From contig NZ_VSDO01000005.1 of NCBI RefSeq assembly GCF_008084145.1, positions 62,001-126,000 of the forward strand: a stretch of 64,000 bases of DNA, written 5' to 3'. The notes under the pieces were generated by a model. It worked only from the letters and a program-made list of their open reading frames with translations, did not search any database and had not been told where the DNA came from. Positions 33,066 to 41,301 of this stretch are shown piece by piece (the first letter of the stretch is position 1; each line of letters begins with the position of its first letter). The DNA is from Paenibacillus faecis (GTDB lineage Bacteria > Bacillota > Bacilli > Paenibacillales > Paenibacillaceae). Both the position numbers and the translations under genes were made by a program.

Positions 33066-33731
33066 TTACTGCGGCAAAGTAATATTTCTCTCCACCATAA
33101 GAGGGATCAATTTACGGAATGCGATCGTGGATGCAGCCTTTTCCTCCCTTTGATAGGCTTCAAAGTCTTTTCGGAATGTCTCTTGTAGATCCTCAGGTAA
33201 ATGGCGGATGTATAGGTGCGCGCATGCACTGATCTGTTCCGGTGAGCCGAAATCAACGACCAGGTCAATGATGTCGATCACATAAAACTCCATAGGATTC
33301 GCCTGGGGCAAAAACCATCCGGTCATAATGGCTTCCTCAAGTACCTCCTCAAGATTCGTACCATACTTGTCCACCAAAGGAACAACCTTGTCTTGAATCA
33401 ACGTGATAATTTCCGCCAGTTCCCGCTCTCGGGTGGCTTCTTTAGCCAGATTCCATACCTTGCCTTTGTCTCGGAAACTGCTCAAGCTGATATACCAGTA
33501 TGTTTTTCCGCTGGCCGTATTTATCATTCGGCAATCGGTGTTAAACTCCAAATAACTTCCGGCCACATTGGAATTATGACTCGAAAAACGCACCTCGGCC
33601 GTGAAGGGGCCCACTTGTTTGACCATGCTTCTCCTGGATTTATAGTACTTGAATCCGCAAGACTCGCAGGCCGCAGCGATTCTGGAACAACATTCTCGAA
33701 AAATATCCTTGCTGGTTGGATGGTCTGCCAT
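33066..33731 (-). CDS. Protein of unknown function (221 aa)
   Basis: ATG 33731 with AATGGAGATG upstream. Soluble; opens 'DIFRECCSRIAAACESCGFK' and 'SMVKQVGPFTAEVRFSSHNS', then 'GSYLEFNTDCRMIN', an alternating strand pattern that reminds me of the DUF4304 type (a 'GFK...' helix followed by a sheet and a 'GFxxxx' motif), without certainty. The C-terminal half is helical ('EELAEIITLIQDKVVPLVDK'-type). The stop lies 11 bp from the right end of the MITE-like element, so insertion next to the gene is possible. GC content is lower than the island average. Confidence 0.55.
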   Translation of the reverse strand: MADHPTSKDIFRECCSRIAAACESCGFKYYKSRRSMVKQVGPFTAEVRFSSHNSNVAGSYLEFNTDCRMINTASGKTYWYISLSSFRDKGKVWNLAKEATRERELAEIITLIQDKVVPLVDKYGTNLEEVLEEAIMTGWFLPQANPMEFYVIDIIDLVVDFGSPEQISACAHLYIRHLPEDLQETFRKDFEAYQREEKAASTIAFRKLIPLMVERNITLPQ

Positions 33732-34211
33732 ATCGGTTCATCTCCATTTTGCTTATTCTATTAAGGGTAGGACAACATGGAAATCCCTACCACAATCAAA
33801 GTCCATATATTACTACGAAAAAACGGGCCTCCGGGTTCCGTTTATTCCCGTGATCTTGAAGACATAGCAACGCTTTGTTGGCCGGCTGTTGAATTAAGCG
33901 AGAGAGTTGCTTGAATGTCTTTGTAGACGGTTCAAACAGGAAGATTTTCTGGGGAATCGGCCTTTTTCTGTGCAACAAATTGGGGAGAGGGTGCGTCATT
34001 AGAGAAAAGTAAAATTTTGGACACAATTAATCGACGCAAACCGACTGTAAATAAAGTTAAAATATGTAATTATGAAAATTAGTAAGTGAAACCATTTACT
34101 CCAGAACGGTAACAAAAGGAGGGGCTATGGGCGGCGGGATTCAAGAATAATTATGAACGTGGAGTTAAAAATCTTGTCAGTAAATTAACTTATGAAAGGA
34201 GAAAAGCAAGC
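33732..34211. other. AT-rich gene-free spacer
   Basis: 480 bp without a convincing gene. At 33816-33844 the minus strand has AACGG...CCGTT-type stem followed by TTTTTTCG, looking like a terminator for a minus-strand gene that is no longer recognisable to its right. From ~34000 the base composition falls sharply in GC, leading into the protease gene. A promoter for that gene must lie here; none is convincing. Confidence 0.45.
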
Positions 34212-36050
34212 ATGCTAAAGAAAACGGTTACATTACTTCTGGCAGGTTCCATTGTTTTTGGCGGGATGACACAGTCCGGAACAATTCAAGCTAATGCAGA
34301 TGGAAATGGGCTCGTCATGGATAAAGAGAAGTTGATCTTAAAGCAGATTGATGAGCAGAGTGTGCAAAAAGAAACACAAACATTTAAATTACCTGTTTTA
34401 ACTGAGGAGGAAAACTTCGAGAAGGATGAGGAGCCTGAGTCAAAGATTACTCATATGTTGAGAGAGGAATTAGAATTAAATAAAGATAAGGAGACCACCT
34501 TTGATGTAGAGGTTTTGGTACATTTCGATTATACCGACGAGGAGTTTGAACAGAAGTACAAGGAGTTATTTGGAAATTCTTTAGAATTAACAAAGAGAAA
34601 AATCAGCTCTTATCTTATTGAAAATATCAACTACGAGCAACTGGTCAAGCTTGAGATGCTAAAAGAGGTTCTTGTAATAGCCTCGATTAATAATTATATA
34701 GTTCCCGATAAAGCGGCTGAAGGGGGGGAGGAAATCGGTATCAACCTTAATTCGTCTACTGACATGATCGGCGTCAAAAAGGCAAGGAAGGACTTTAAGG
34801 TAACAGGTGATTTAGATGGAAATGAAAATGTTTATTCTACAAAGGATGTAGTCATAGCCATTGTAGATACCGGAATTGATGCTAATCATGTAGATTTGGA
34901 CGGTGGTAAAGTTATTGCTTGGTACGACGCGGTTAACGGAAAAACCAAGCCCTATGATGATCGCGGGCATGGTACCCATGTAGCTAGCATTGCCGCCGGA
35001 ACTGGAGAAGGAGATCCGGGAGTACAAGAAGGGGTAGCTCCAGGCGCAGCTTTAGTAGGTGTAAAAACTTTACCGGGAGCAGGTCAAACCGGTGATCCCA
35101 GAGATACATTAAAAGGCTTAGAGTGGATCTTAGCAAATCTAGATCGATATAGCATTGATGTTGTTAATATGAGTATAGGAACTACAGCATCATATGAAAG
35201 CAGGAAAGAAGTTATTAACACGATAAATAAAATTAAAGCACGCGGTGTCCCGGTTTTTGTAGCAGCCGGAAATGAGGGGAACGATGAACCTTATTACGAC
35301 ACTTTATCGACTTACGCTAAATACACCTCTACCTCAGTCGGAAATATTAAAGACCCTTATGAAGGAGGCTGGGGACTAGCAGAGACTTCTTCTCGCGGAA
35401 CTGATGAAAATGTATCCTATAATAAAGGCCCTTACGTAGTACTACCGGGTCACAATGTTCGGGCTGCTGCAGCCAATACGGGGAAGGAATATGTGACACT
35501 TTCTGGCACTTCCATGGCTACGCCGATGGTTTCAGGTGTGTTTGCGCTGATGTATGATGCCGCCTATTCCCGTGGAGTTTCATCTAGCATTAATTTTACA
35601 GTAACAGATATGGGAGAAGAAGGTTTCGATAAAAACTACGGCAATGGAAGAGTGCTGGCATATGAGTCTATCAAAGATGCTGCTCAAGAATCATCCGGGA
35701 GTTTTGATACGCATCGGACCTATATTCGAGTACCTAATGGGAGCGTTCAAAAAGGAAACGTGGATTTATATGCTGTAAGAGTCAATTCAAGTGCTGCTGA
35801 TTTAAATGCCACCTTGCTAGTTTTAAATGAAAAGGCGGAAAATCTGGATCTTGTGATTTGGGCGCCTGGATCAAATCCGTACCAAGGGGATCCATCTTCT
35901 TACTGGATTCGTAGAAACGACGGACCGCCACAAGAGTTCTTCAGTTTGTCTAATCCTCCTAGAGGAACTTATTATATTGGCGTTTATGGTGTTGAAGACT
36001 CGGCCAATTATTCTTTAGAAATCACCGGGCACGAACTTACTGTAAATTGA
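34212..36050 (+). CDS. Secreted subtilisin-like serine protease (S8), probably acquired
   Basis: 612 residues from ATG 34212 (AAAGGAGAAAAG upstream). Signal peptide 1-28 ('VTLLLAGSIVFGGMTQS'). A propeptide of ~170 residues precedes the catalytic domain: Asp219 in 'IAIVDTGIDANHVD', His253 in 'DDRGHGTHVASIAAG', oxyanion Asn354 in 'FVAAGNEGND', Ser434 in 'SGTSMATPMVSG'. The C-terminal ~110 residues look like a P/PPC-type beta domain ('PRGTYYIGVYGVEDSANYSL'). Codon use is A/T-rich (many AAA, GAA, TTA, ATA) unlike the neighbouring genes, suggesting horizontal transfer. Stands alone with its own terminator. Confidence 0.95.
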   Translation: MLKKTVTLLLAGSIVFGGMTQSGTIQANADGNGLVMDKEKLILKQIDEQSVQKETQTFKLPVLTEEENFEKDEEPESKITHMLREELELNKDKETTFDVEVLVHFDYTDEEFEQKYKELFGNSLELTKRKISSYLIENINYEQLVKLEMLKEVLVIASINNYIVPDKAAEGGEEIGINLNSSTDMIGVKKARKDFKVTGDLDGNENVYSTKDVVIAIVDTGIDANHVDLDGGKVIAWYDAVNGKTKPYDDRGHGTHVASIAAGTGEGDPGVQEGVAPGAALVGVKTLPGAGQTGDPRDTLKGLEWILANLDRYSIDVVNMSIGTTASYESRKEVINTINKIKARGVPVFVAAGNEGNDEPYYDTLSTYAKYTSTSVGNIKDPYEGGWGLAETSSRGTDENVSYNKGPYVVLPGHNVRAAAANTGKEYVTLSGTSMATPMVSGVFALMYDAAYSRGVSSSINFTVTDMGEEGFDKNYGNGRVLAYESIKDAAQESSGSFDTHRTYIRVPNGSVQKGNVDLYAVRVNSSAADLNATLLVLNEKAENLDLVIWAPGSNPYQGDPSSYWIRRNDGPPQEFFSLSNPPRGTYYIGVYGVEDSANYSLEITGHELTVN

Positions 36051-36136
36051 TGTTAAATAAAATGTGAAAAAATACACAAATAACTACAACTAGAATGGAG
36101 AGAAACAGTGAACAGCCATGGACGATCTCATTTTTG

Positions 36137-36182
36137 GGACAAGGGGTGACTTCCGTAACGGGTCATTTTCTTGTCCTTTTTA
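36137..36182 (+). terminator. Terminator after the protease gene
   Basis: GGACAAG and CTTGTCC pair across an inner GGGTGAC...GGTCA stem, followed by TTTTTAG. It lies about 90 bp after the stop. Confidence 0.65.
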
Positions 36183-36280
36183 GTTTTCGGATAATCGCGC
36201 TGATTCTTCTGGGGCTGCTTGATTGCTATGGAATTTTGTCCAAGCAACGGGGGGAGCGGTGCGTCTGCCAGGCGCTATCT

Positions 36281-36313
36281 AAAAAAAGAAAAGCCCGCGT
36301 CGGGCGCGGGCTT
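36281..36313 (-). terminator. Rho-independent terminator of the sulfurtransferase gene
   Basis: On the minus strand AAGCCCGCGCCC pairs with GACGCGGGCTT and is followed by TTCTTTTTTT, about 15 bp past the stop codon at 36329. Confidence 0.9.
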
Positions 36314-36328
36314 CTACAATTCCAACTT

Positions 36329-37183
36329 TTAGCGTTCTTCTCCCTTTGCGATAGGATTGTTCTCATAGCTAATCCAGTCGCTCCAACTGCCCGCATAGAG
36401 TTTCGCCTGCGGGTAGCCCAGCCGGTACAGCGCCAGCACGTTGGGACAGGCGCTGACGCCGGATCCGCAGTAGACGACGGCGTCGCGTCCGTCGTCGAGC
36501 GCCCGGATGACCGGGGTGAGCTGCTCGCGGAGCGCAGCTTCCGCTTTCCAACGCCCCTGGTCATCCAGCACGTCCTTCCAGAACCGATTGACCGCGCCGG
36601 GGATATGCCCGGCTTTTGCGTCAATCGGTTCCTGGACTCCCGCATAGCGCGAAGCTTCGCGGGAGTCCACCAGCAGGACGCCGGGATCGCCGAGCGCCCG
36701 GCGGACCTGGTCCACGTCTGCGATCAGTTCGTCGCGGACGTTCAGCACAAACGCGGCCGGCACCGCGGTCCGCTGCGCGTCGGTCACCGGGAAGCCGCCG
36801 GCCTGCCAGGCGGCGAACTCGCCGTCCATGACGTACACGTCGTCATGGCCCAGCCAGCGCAGCAGCCACCACAGGCGCGCTGCGTACATGCCGCCCTGGT
36901 CGTCGTAGGCGACGACGCGGTGGGCGTTGCCGATGCCGGCCCGGCTGAGACGGGCGGCTAACTGCTCGGGCGCCGGCAGCGGGTGGCGGCCGCCATGTTC
37001 ACGGACCGGAGCGGACAGGTCCGCCTCCAGGTCCAAAAAAACCGCGCCGGGAATATGCGATGCCGCATAGGCTTCCCGGCCGGCGTCCGGACGGCCCAGC
37101 GTGAACCGGCAGTCAACGATCACGAGGTCCGGCTCGTACATACGGGCCAGGACCCATTTTGGCGTTACGATGGGATCGGTCAT
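36329..37183 (-). CDS. Two-domain sulfurtransferase (rhodanese / 3-mercaptopyruvate type)
   Basis: 284 residues from ATG 37183 (AAAAGGAGAG upstream). Two rhodanese domains: the N-domain (~5-125) with 'HIPGAVFLDLEADL', structural only, and the C-domain (~150-280) with 'GHIPGAVNRFWKD' and the active-site loop 'VVYCGSGVSACPNV' (Cys239). It moves sulfur from thiosulfate or 3-mercaptopyruvate to acceptors such as cyanide. A loop of the form CGSGVTAC is typical for the mercaptopyruvate/thiosulfate group; here Ser replaces Thr. Monocistronic. The long ORF on the opposite strand is a shadow. Confidence 0.93.
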   Translation of the reverse strand: MTDPIVTPKWVLARMYEPDLVIVDCRFTLGRPDAGREAYAASHIPGAVFLDLEADLSAPVREHGGRHPLPAPEQLAARLSRAGIGNAHRVVAYDDQGGMYAARLWWLLRWLGHDDVYVMDGEFAAWQAGGFPVTDAQRTAVPAAFVLNVRDELIADVDQVRRALGDPGVLLVDSREASRYAGVQEPIDAKAGHIPGAVNRFWKDVLDDQGRWKAEAALREQLTPVIRALDDGRDAVVYCGSGVSACPNVLALYRLGYPQAKLYAGSWSDWISYENNPIAKGEER

Positions 37184-37366
37184 ATGAGTTCAGGCTCTCC
37201 TTTTCATTCCATTAAGTAAATGGCTTTTTTTCGATACAAAGGTGAAAGTTATTTTCAATGTAGCACACCGCCTGGCCTTTAGACTATAATTAGGTTCGGT
37301 CTGCCTGACTTTACTGTAATTTTTAAAAACGTCGCCGACACATTCAAAAGAGCAAGGAGCACCACC

Positions 37367-38290
37367 ATGAAATCGAGTACCAAGTCATCTGTTTCATTTG
37401 AGCTTCTTTACGTTATCGGAATCATTGCGATTTCTTTCTCATCGATCTTTATTCGCTGGTCCGCCGCGGAGGTGTCCGTCGTCGGCATGTACCGTCTTTA
37501 TTTGACGTGCTTGCTGATGCTGCCGTTCGTCTGGAAGTACCGCAAGGAAATATTCTCTCTCACTGCCAAGCAATGGCGAGGCCTGCTGTTGTCTGGTGTG
37601 ATGCTGGGACTCCACTTTTTGCTCTGGATGAGCTCGCTGCGGCTAACGACGGTGGCCAGTTCGACAGTCATTTTGACGTTGGAACCGATCCTCGTGATGA
37701 TAGGCTCTTTTTTCCTGTTTGGAGCCAAAGTAAACCGGGCTATGCTCGCCGGAATGGGACTGGCGCTCGTCGGGTCGATCGCGATAGGTGCGGGGGACTT
37801 TAAATTATCGGGTACCGCCCTGCACGGAGATATTTTGTCCCTGCTCGGCACGGTGGCCGTGGCGGTTCACATGCTGTTCGGCAAACAATTGCTCAAAAAT
37901 ATGAGCGCCTTCGTTTACAACTTCTGGGTGTTTTTCATCGCGGCTTCGACACTTGCGGGCTATAACGCCGCCAAGGGGTTTGAGTTCACCGGTTATTCGT
38001 CAAAAGAGTGGGGGATTTTTCTTCTCCTCGCGGTGGTTCCGACCTTGTTCGGGCACTACCTGTTCAACTGGCTGATGAAATTCATCAGTGCGGCCGCCGT
38101 TTCGATGGCCGTGCTGGGCGAGCCGGTTTTCTCCTCGCTGCTGGCCTGGCTTTTGCTGAAGGAGAGCCTGACCGGTGTCCAGTTGGTTGCGGGGGTGGCC
38201 ATATTGAGCGGAGTCTGGATTTTTATCCGTTACGGAAAAGAAACCCCTGCGGCCGAGCCTGAGCCAAAAGTGCTTAAAGAACCGGCATGA
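37367..38290 (+). CDS. EamA/DMT-family transporter
   Basis: 307 residues from ATG 37367 (GCAAGGAGC upstream). Ten membrane helices in two EamA halves: 'YVIGIIAISFSSIFIRWSAA' opens the first, 'LHGDILSLLGTVAVAVHMLF' the second, which ends 'AVSMAVLGEPVFSSLLAWLL', the characteristic EamA end segment. It exports or exchanges small metabolites across the membrane; the substrate cannot be read. A perfect terminator closes the single-gene unit. Confidence 0.9.
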   Translation: MKSSTKSSVSFELLYVIGIIAISFSSIFIRWSAAEVSVVGMYRLYLTCLLMLPFVWKYRKEIFSLTAKQWRGLLLSGVMLGLHFLLWMSSLRLTTVASSTVILTLEPILVMIGSFFLFGAKVNRAMLAGMGLALVGSIAIGAGDFKLSGTALHGDILSLLGTVAVAVHMLFGKQLLKNMSAFVYNFWVFFIAASTLAGYNAAKGFEFTGYSSKEWGIFLLLAVVPTLFGHYLFNWLMKFISAAAVSMAVLGEPVFSSLLAWLLLKESLTGVQLVAGVAILSGVWIFIRYGKETPAAEPEPKVLKEPA

Positions 38291-38308
38291 TCCCGCCGGT
38301 CATTTTTG

Positions 38309-38350
38309 AACGCAATCGCGACCCTTTTAGGGATGCGATTGCGTTTTTTT
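38309..38350 (+). terminator. Rho-independent terminator
   Basis: AACGCAATCGC pairs with GCGATTGCGTT around GACCCTTTTAGGGAT (which itself pairs), followed by TTTTTTT. Confidence 0.95.
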
Positions 38351-38504
38351 ATGGGATCGGACTCGGTATAGCGTCCTTCTCGCCACCCTAATGAGCGGCT
38401 TGGCAATGGGATCCGGCACGCTGCGCTATTTTTTGGCCGCCCACTGAATTTCTGGCTGCCTGCGCCGAATCTCTGGCCCTTCGTGCCGAATCTCTGGCCG
38501 CCCG

Positions 38505-38712
38505 CCGAAATAACGGCATTTTTGACCGTTATTTCGCCCCATTTTGGCTCCGGGGGAATAATAGCGGTCAAAAAGGGCCTTATTTTCCTGTTTCGGGCCC
38601 CGAAACTAGGTTTTGGCCCGATTTTCCAAAAATAAGGGCCCAAAATGCCGCTATTCCTCATTTTTGTGCCAAATTCGACAAAATAGCACCCAAAAATGCC
38701 GCTATTTTCGTA
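38505..38712 (+). repeat. AATAACGGC/GCCGCTATT hairpin cluster
   Basis: A string of imperfect palindromes: GAAATAACGGCATT...GACCGTTATTTCG (38507-38535), AATAGCGGTCAAAAAGGGCC (38560-38579), AAATAAGGGCCCAAAATGCC then GCTATT (38630-38654), and AAATAGCACCCAAAAATGCC then GCTATTTTCG (38681-38710). It resembles in style, not sequence identity, the AATAGCGGCTATT blocks of the 287-bp array at 10 kb. Confidence 0.75.
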
Positions 38713-38783
38713 AGCTGCCTCAAAAAGGCGGGGCATGAGCAGCAACTGACTGCCCGCGCCTCGCCGCGCCCGCTCTATGGTCT

Positions 38784-39010
38784 GGCTGCAGTCACATGCT
38801 CGCCTTCACTCGGGCAACGGTGCGTCCGTCCTCACCGTCCCGCATCTCCGCTCCAGCTCATCCTCACCGATCCGCGTCTCCGCCCGCTCTGTGTCCGGCT
38901 GCCGTCACATGCTCGCCTTCACTCGGGCACGGTGCGTCCGTCCTCACCGTCCCGCATCTCCGCCCCAGCTCGTCCTGGCCGCCCCGCGTCTTGCCCCAGC
39001 GTGTCCTCGC
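38784..39010 (+). repeat. 113-bp direct duplication
   Basis: TCACATGCTCGCCTTCACTC occurs at 38792 and 38905; the following GTGCGTCCGTCCTCACCGTC and CCGCATCTCCGC also match. The spacing is 113 bp. Noncoding, C-rich. Confidence 0.85.
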
Positions 39011-39075
39011 CGACCCTACCCGTCTCCAACCCGGCGTAGCGGTTCCTCGCCCGCGGGTCTTCCGGAATGGCCGCC

Positions 39076-39288
39076 TTATTTTCTCAGCTCAAAAAATTGG
39101 CTGTCGCTGCGGGGGTGGTATGTCAGCTCGCTGACGCCTTTTTGCGTGATGACGGTGTCGTCGGTAAAGCGGATGATGCAGGTGCTGCTATCTACCATAT
39201 GGTTATCGCGGAAAATACGGACGGACAGTTTACGGTCCACCGCTTCCTGAAAATCCTGCTCGGTCAAAAGTCGTCTGATCGTTGGCAC
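39076..39288 (-). CDS. Small protein of unknown function (70 aa)
   Basis: GTG start at 39288 with AAGAGGAG about 11 bp upstream. The product 'MPTIRRLLTEQDFQEAVDRK' ... 'CIIRFTDDTVITQKGVSELT' ... 'SDSQFFELRK' alternates strands and one helix, the composition of a small folded cytoplasmic protein. The strand 'VRIFRDNHMVDSSTCIIRFT' suggests a small beta-barrel. No family recognised. Monocistronic at the edge of a repeat-rich spacer; I see no terminator. Confidence 0.6.
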   Translation of the reverse strand: MPTIRRLLTEQDFQEAVDRKLSVRIFRDNHMVDSSTCIIRFTDDTVITQKGVSELTYHPRSDSQFFELRK

Positions 39289-39484
39289 GCGTATATAATC
39301 TCCTCTTGTCTATTCTCTTCGTTTCTTGCCACCAGCATATCAACGAACCTATTGAATGTCCAGTTGCCTCATGGTACCCGAAAGGAATGCCCAACCGTAC
39401 CCCCGGGCTTATGCATATGATGAAGTAAGAGACGCGATTTTTTTAAAAAGACTTTTCAAAATTTCATTGAGGAGAGGATATGAC

Positions 39485-40081
39485 ATGTCTGGATATCGGC
39501 TTGGCGGTAGGAGAGGAGGGCGCGGAAAAAGACTGGTAAGGCAGACGCCCACCGCCTATTTGCTGCAGAGGATGGCGGCGGGCATGCTTCCTTTGTACAA
39601 AACGGTCGCCTGCAATCCGCGTTTTGCGGAGGCTTGGAGCCGGGCGGTGGTCGGCGCGGACCTGGATGGGATGAAAAAAATGCTGTGCGTAGCGGCGCCG
39701 CGGCTGGCCCACCACGGGTTGGGGAGCAACGGGATCGGATATTTTATCTCCTTTAGCGGACCGTCGTCGTCCTCTTATTCGTGCGGGGTGACCATTCCGC
39801 CGGGGCAGGTTCAGTTTCACTTCAATCCGAGGATTCATCAGCGGATCGCCCGGGCCGTTCTGCCGTACTACCGGGAAATGGCCCGTCGTCCCTCTTATTG
39901 TGCGGCCTTGGCCAGAGCGATCCGGAGAGGCCATCAACGGGCCGCTTCCCGCTTGGTTCGTTGTTTTGTCAAAACCCCCGCTCTAAAAGCGGTAAAAATT
40001 CAGAGCGGAGGCATCAAGCTGGTCTTCAAATATCCCTCCAGCAAATATGAATATACCTGCCTGTTGTTCCGGGAGTTTTAA
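39485..40081 (+). CDS. Basic protein of unknown function (198 aa)
   Basis: ATG 39485 is chosen for GAGGAGAGG at 39470-39478; the open frame extends upstream to 39356 but without a ribosome site. Very basic N-terminus ('GYRLGGRRGGRGKRLVRQTP'), then helices 'AYLLQRMAAGMLPLYKTVAC' and 'RFAEAWSRAVVGADLDGMKK', a glycine/serine-rich middle, 'GVTIPPGQVQFHFNPRIHQR' and a repeat of the helical theme 'RAVLPYYREMARRPSYCAAL'. The two halves look like duplicates of one another around residues 30-80 and 120-165. No function is proposed. It ends exactly where the convergent fabH gene ends. Confidence 0.6.
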   Translation: MSGYRLGGRRGGRGKRLVRQTPTAYLLQRMAAGMLPLYKTVACNPRFAEAWSRAVVGADLDGMKKMLCVAAPRLAHHGLGSNGIGYFISFSGPSSSSYSCGVTIPPGQVQFHFNPRIHQRIARAVLPYYREMARRPSYCAALARAIRRGHQRAASRLVRCFVKTPALKAVKIQSGGIKLVFKYPSSKYEYTCLLFREF

Positions 40082-41083
40082 CTAGTTCGGGGTTACTCCC
40101 CAACGGATCAGGAGCCCGCAATGGGTCAGACCGCTGCCGAACCCATAGAGCAGCACCCGGTCGCCGGGATTCAACTGCCCGGCCCGGACGCCGGCTTGCA
40201 GCGCGAGGGGGATGGACGCGGAAGACGTGTTGCCCATCTCCGTTACGCTCTGGAGGGTTTTGGCCAGGGGAATTCCGGACTTTTCGCAGATGGACTCGAT
40301 CATCCGCAGATTGGCGCTGTGGGGAACGAACCAGTCGATATCGTCCACGGTCAGCTGCGCTTGGTCCAGCAGCTTCTCGATGCCGGCCGAGACCGTGCGG
40401 ACCGCCCACTTGAACACTTCCCGGCCGTTCTGAACGATGCGGCCTTCGCCGGCCAGCGGCTCGCCGTCCATCTCCGCCGACAGGCCGGAGCGGTAGACGT
40501 GGATACCGCCGCTACCCTGCGTTCCCATAATCGCGGATTCGAAGCCCGGCTGATCCGGCGCATACTCCACCAAAGCGGCGCCGGCTCCGTCCCCGAACAG
40601 GATGCAGGTGCTCCGGTCGGTGTAGTCCGTAATTTTGGACATCGTTTCCCCGGCGACGACCAATATTTTGCGGTGAAGTCCCGAAGTGATCATTCCGTTC
40701 GCCATATGGAGGGCGTAAGTGAAGCCCGCGCAGGTGGCGTTCAAGTCGACGGCTCCGGCGTCCTCTATTCCGAAGTGCTTTTGGATGCGGCAGGAGACGG
40801 TGGGGAACGAGTAGTCCGGGGTTGTGGTGGAGGCGATGATCAAATCCACGTCCTCCAGGCCAACGGTTTCCCCGCCGGGACCGCGGAGGTTCTCAACGGC
40901 CCGCACGCATAAATGGGAGGTGAATTCGTCATCGGCGGCGATGTGCCGCTCCTGGATCCCGGTACGCTGGACAATCCAGGCGTCGCTGGTATCGACGAGC
41001 TTTTCGAGATCATCGTTCAAAAGCAGGCGTTCGGGTACATAGGTTCCCAAAGCGGTGATGCGGGCTGCGGATTTCGGGTTCAC
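40082..41083 (-). CDS. fabH: 3-oxoacyl-[ACP] synthase III (stand-alone FabH)
   Basis: 333 residues from GTG 41083 (AAGGAGTGA upstream). It condenses acetyl- or branched acyl-CoA with malonyl-ACP to start fatty acid synthesis. Active-site triad visible: Cys118 in 'AVDLNATCAGFTYAL', His in 'WFVPHSANLRMIESI' and Asn in 'VTEMGNTSSASIPLAL'. The C-terminal 'GDRVLLYGFGSGLTHCGLL' is typical. It is isolated from other fab genes, so likely a second FabH (FabHB-like) or a secondary-metabolism paralogue. It abuts the convergent 198-aa gene with no spacer; the short TTTTAACTAG overlap holds both stop codons. Confidence 0.93.
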   Translation of the reverse strand: MNPKSAARITALGTYVPERLLLNDDLEKLVDTSDAWIVQRTGIQERHIAADDEFTSHLCVRAVENLRGPGGETVGLEDVDLIIASTTTPDYSFPTVSCRIQKHFGIEDAGAVDLNATCAGFTYALHMANGMITSGLHRKILVVAGETMSKITDYTDRSTCILFGDGAGAALVEYAPDQPGFESAIMGTQGSGGIHVYRSGLSAEMDGEPLAGEGRIVQNGREVFKWAVRTVSAGIEKLLDQAQLTVDDIDWFVPHSANLRMIESICEKSGIPLAKTLQSVTEMGNTSSASIPLALQAGVRAGQLNPGDRVLLYGFGSGLTHCGLLIRWGVTPN

Positions 41084-41301
41084 TCACAATCACTCCTTAG
41101 TCATATGTTCGATAATTTTGTTATCTGGTATTAGTACCTGGTGATAAAAACATTATATCCGGTTTGTATCCTTTTTCCAAGTCCCCTTTTTTATACACTC
41201 ATACCCTTAAATGATCTAGGCGAAAAAACACCGGCGAGTCTGCGCGATGCTTATTGGGATGCTATAATGGATGAAGGAAAGAAGGGAGTGCTCAAACAGT
41301 C

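Larger units (their letters stand above)
38351..39075. other. Gene-free spacer with palindromes and a 113-bp duplication
   Basis: No credible gene between the EamA terminator and the small minus-strand gene at 39076. Left part: direct repeats of CCGAATCTCTGGCC and the hairpin cluster 38505-38712. Right part: a 113-bp direct duplication, 38784-39010. Confidence 0.7.

Noticed and set aside
36095..36961. 288-residue plus-strand ORF
   Set aside because: Antisense to the clearly real sulfurtransferase gene, and its first part crosses the protease terminator; arginine/valine-rich shadow composition.
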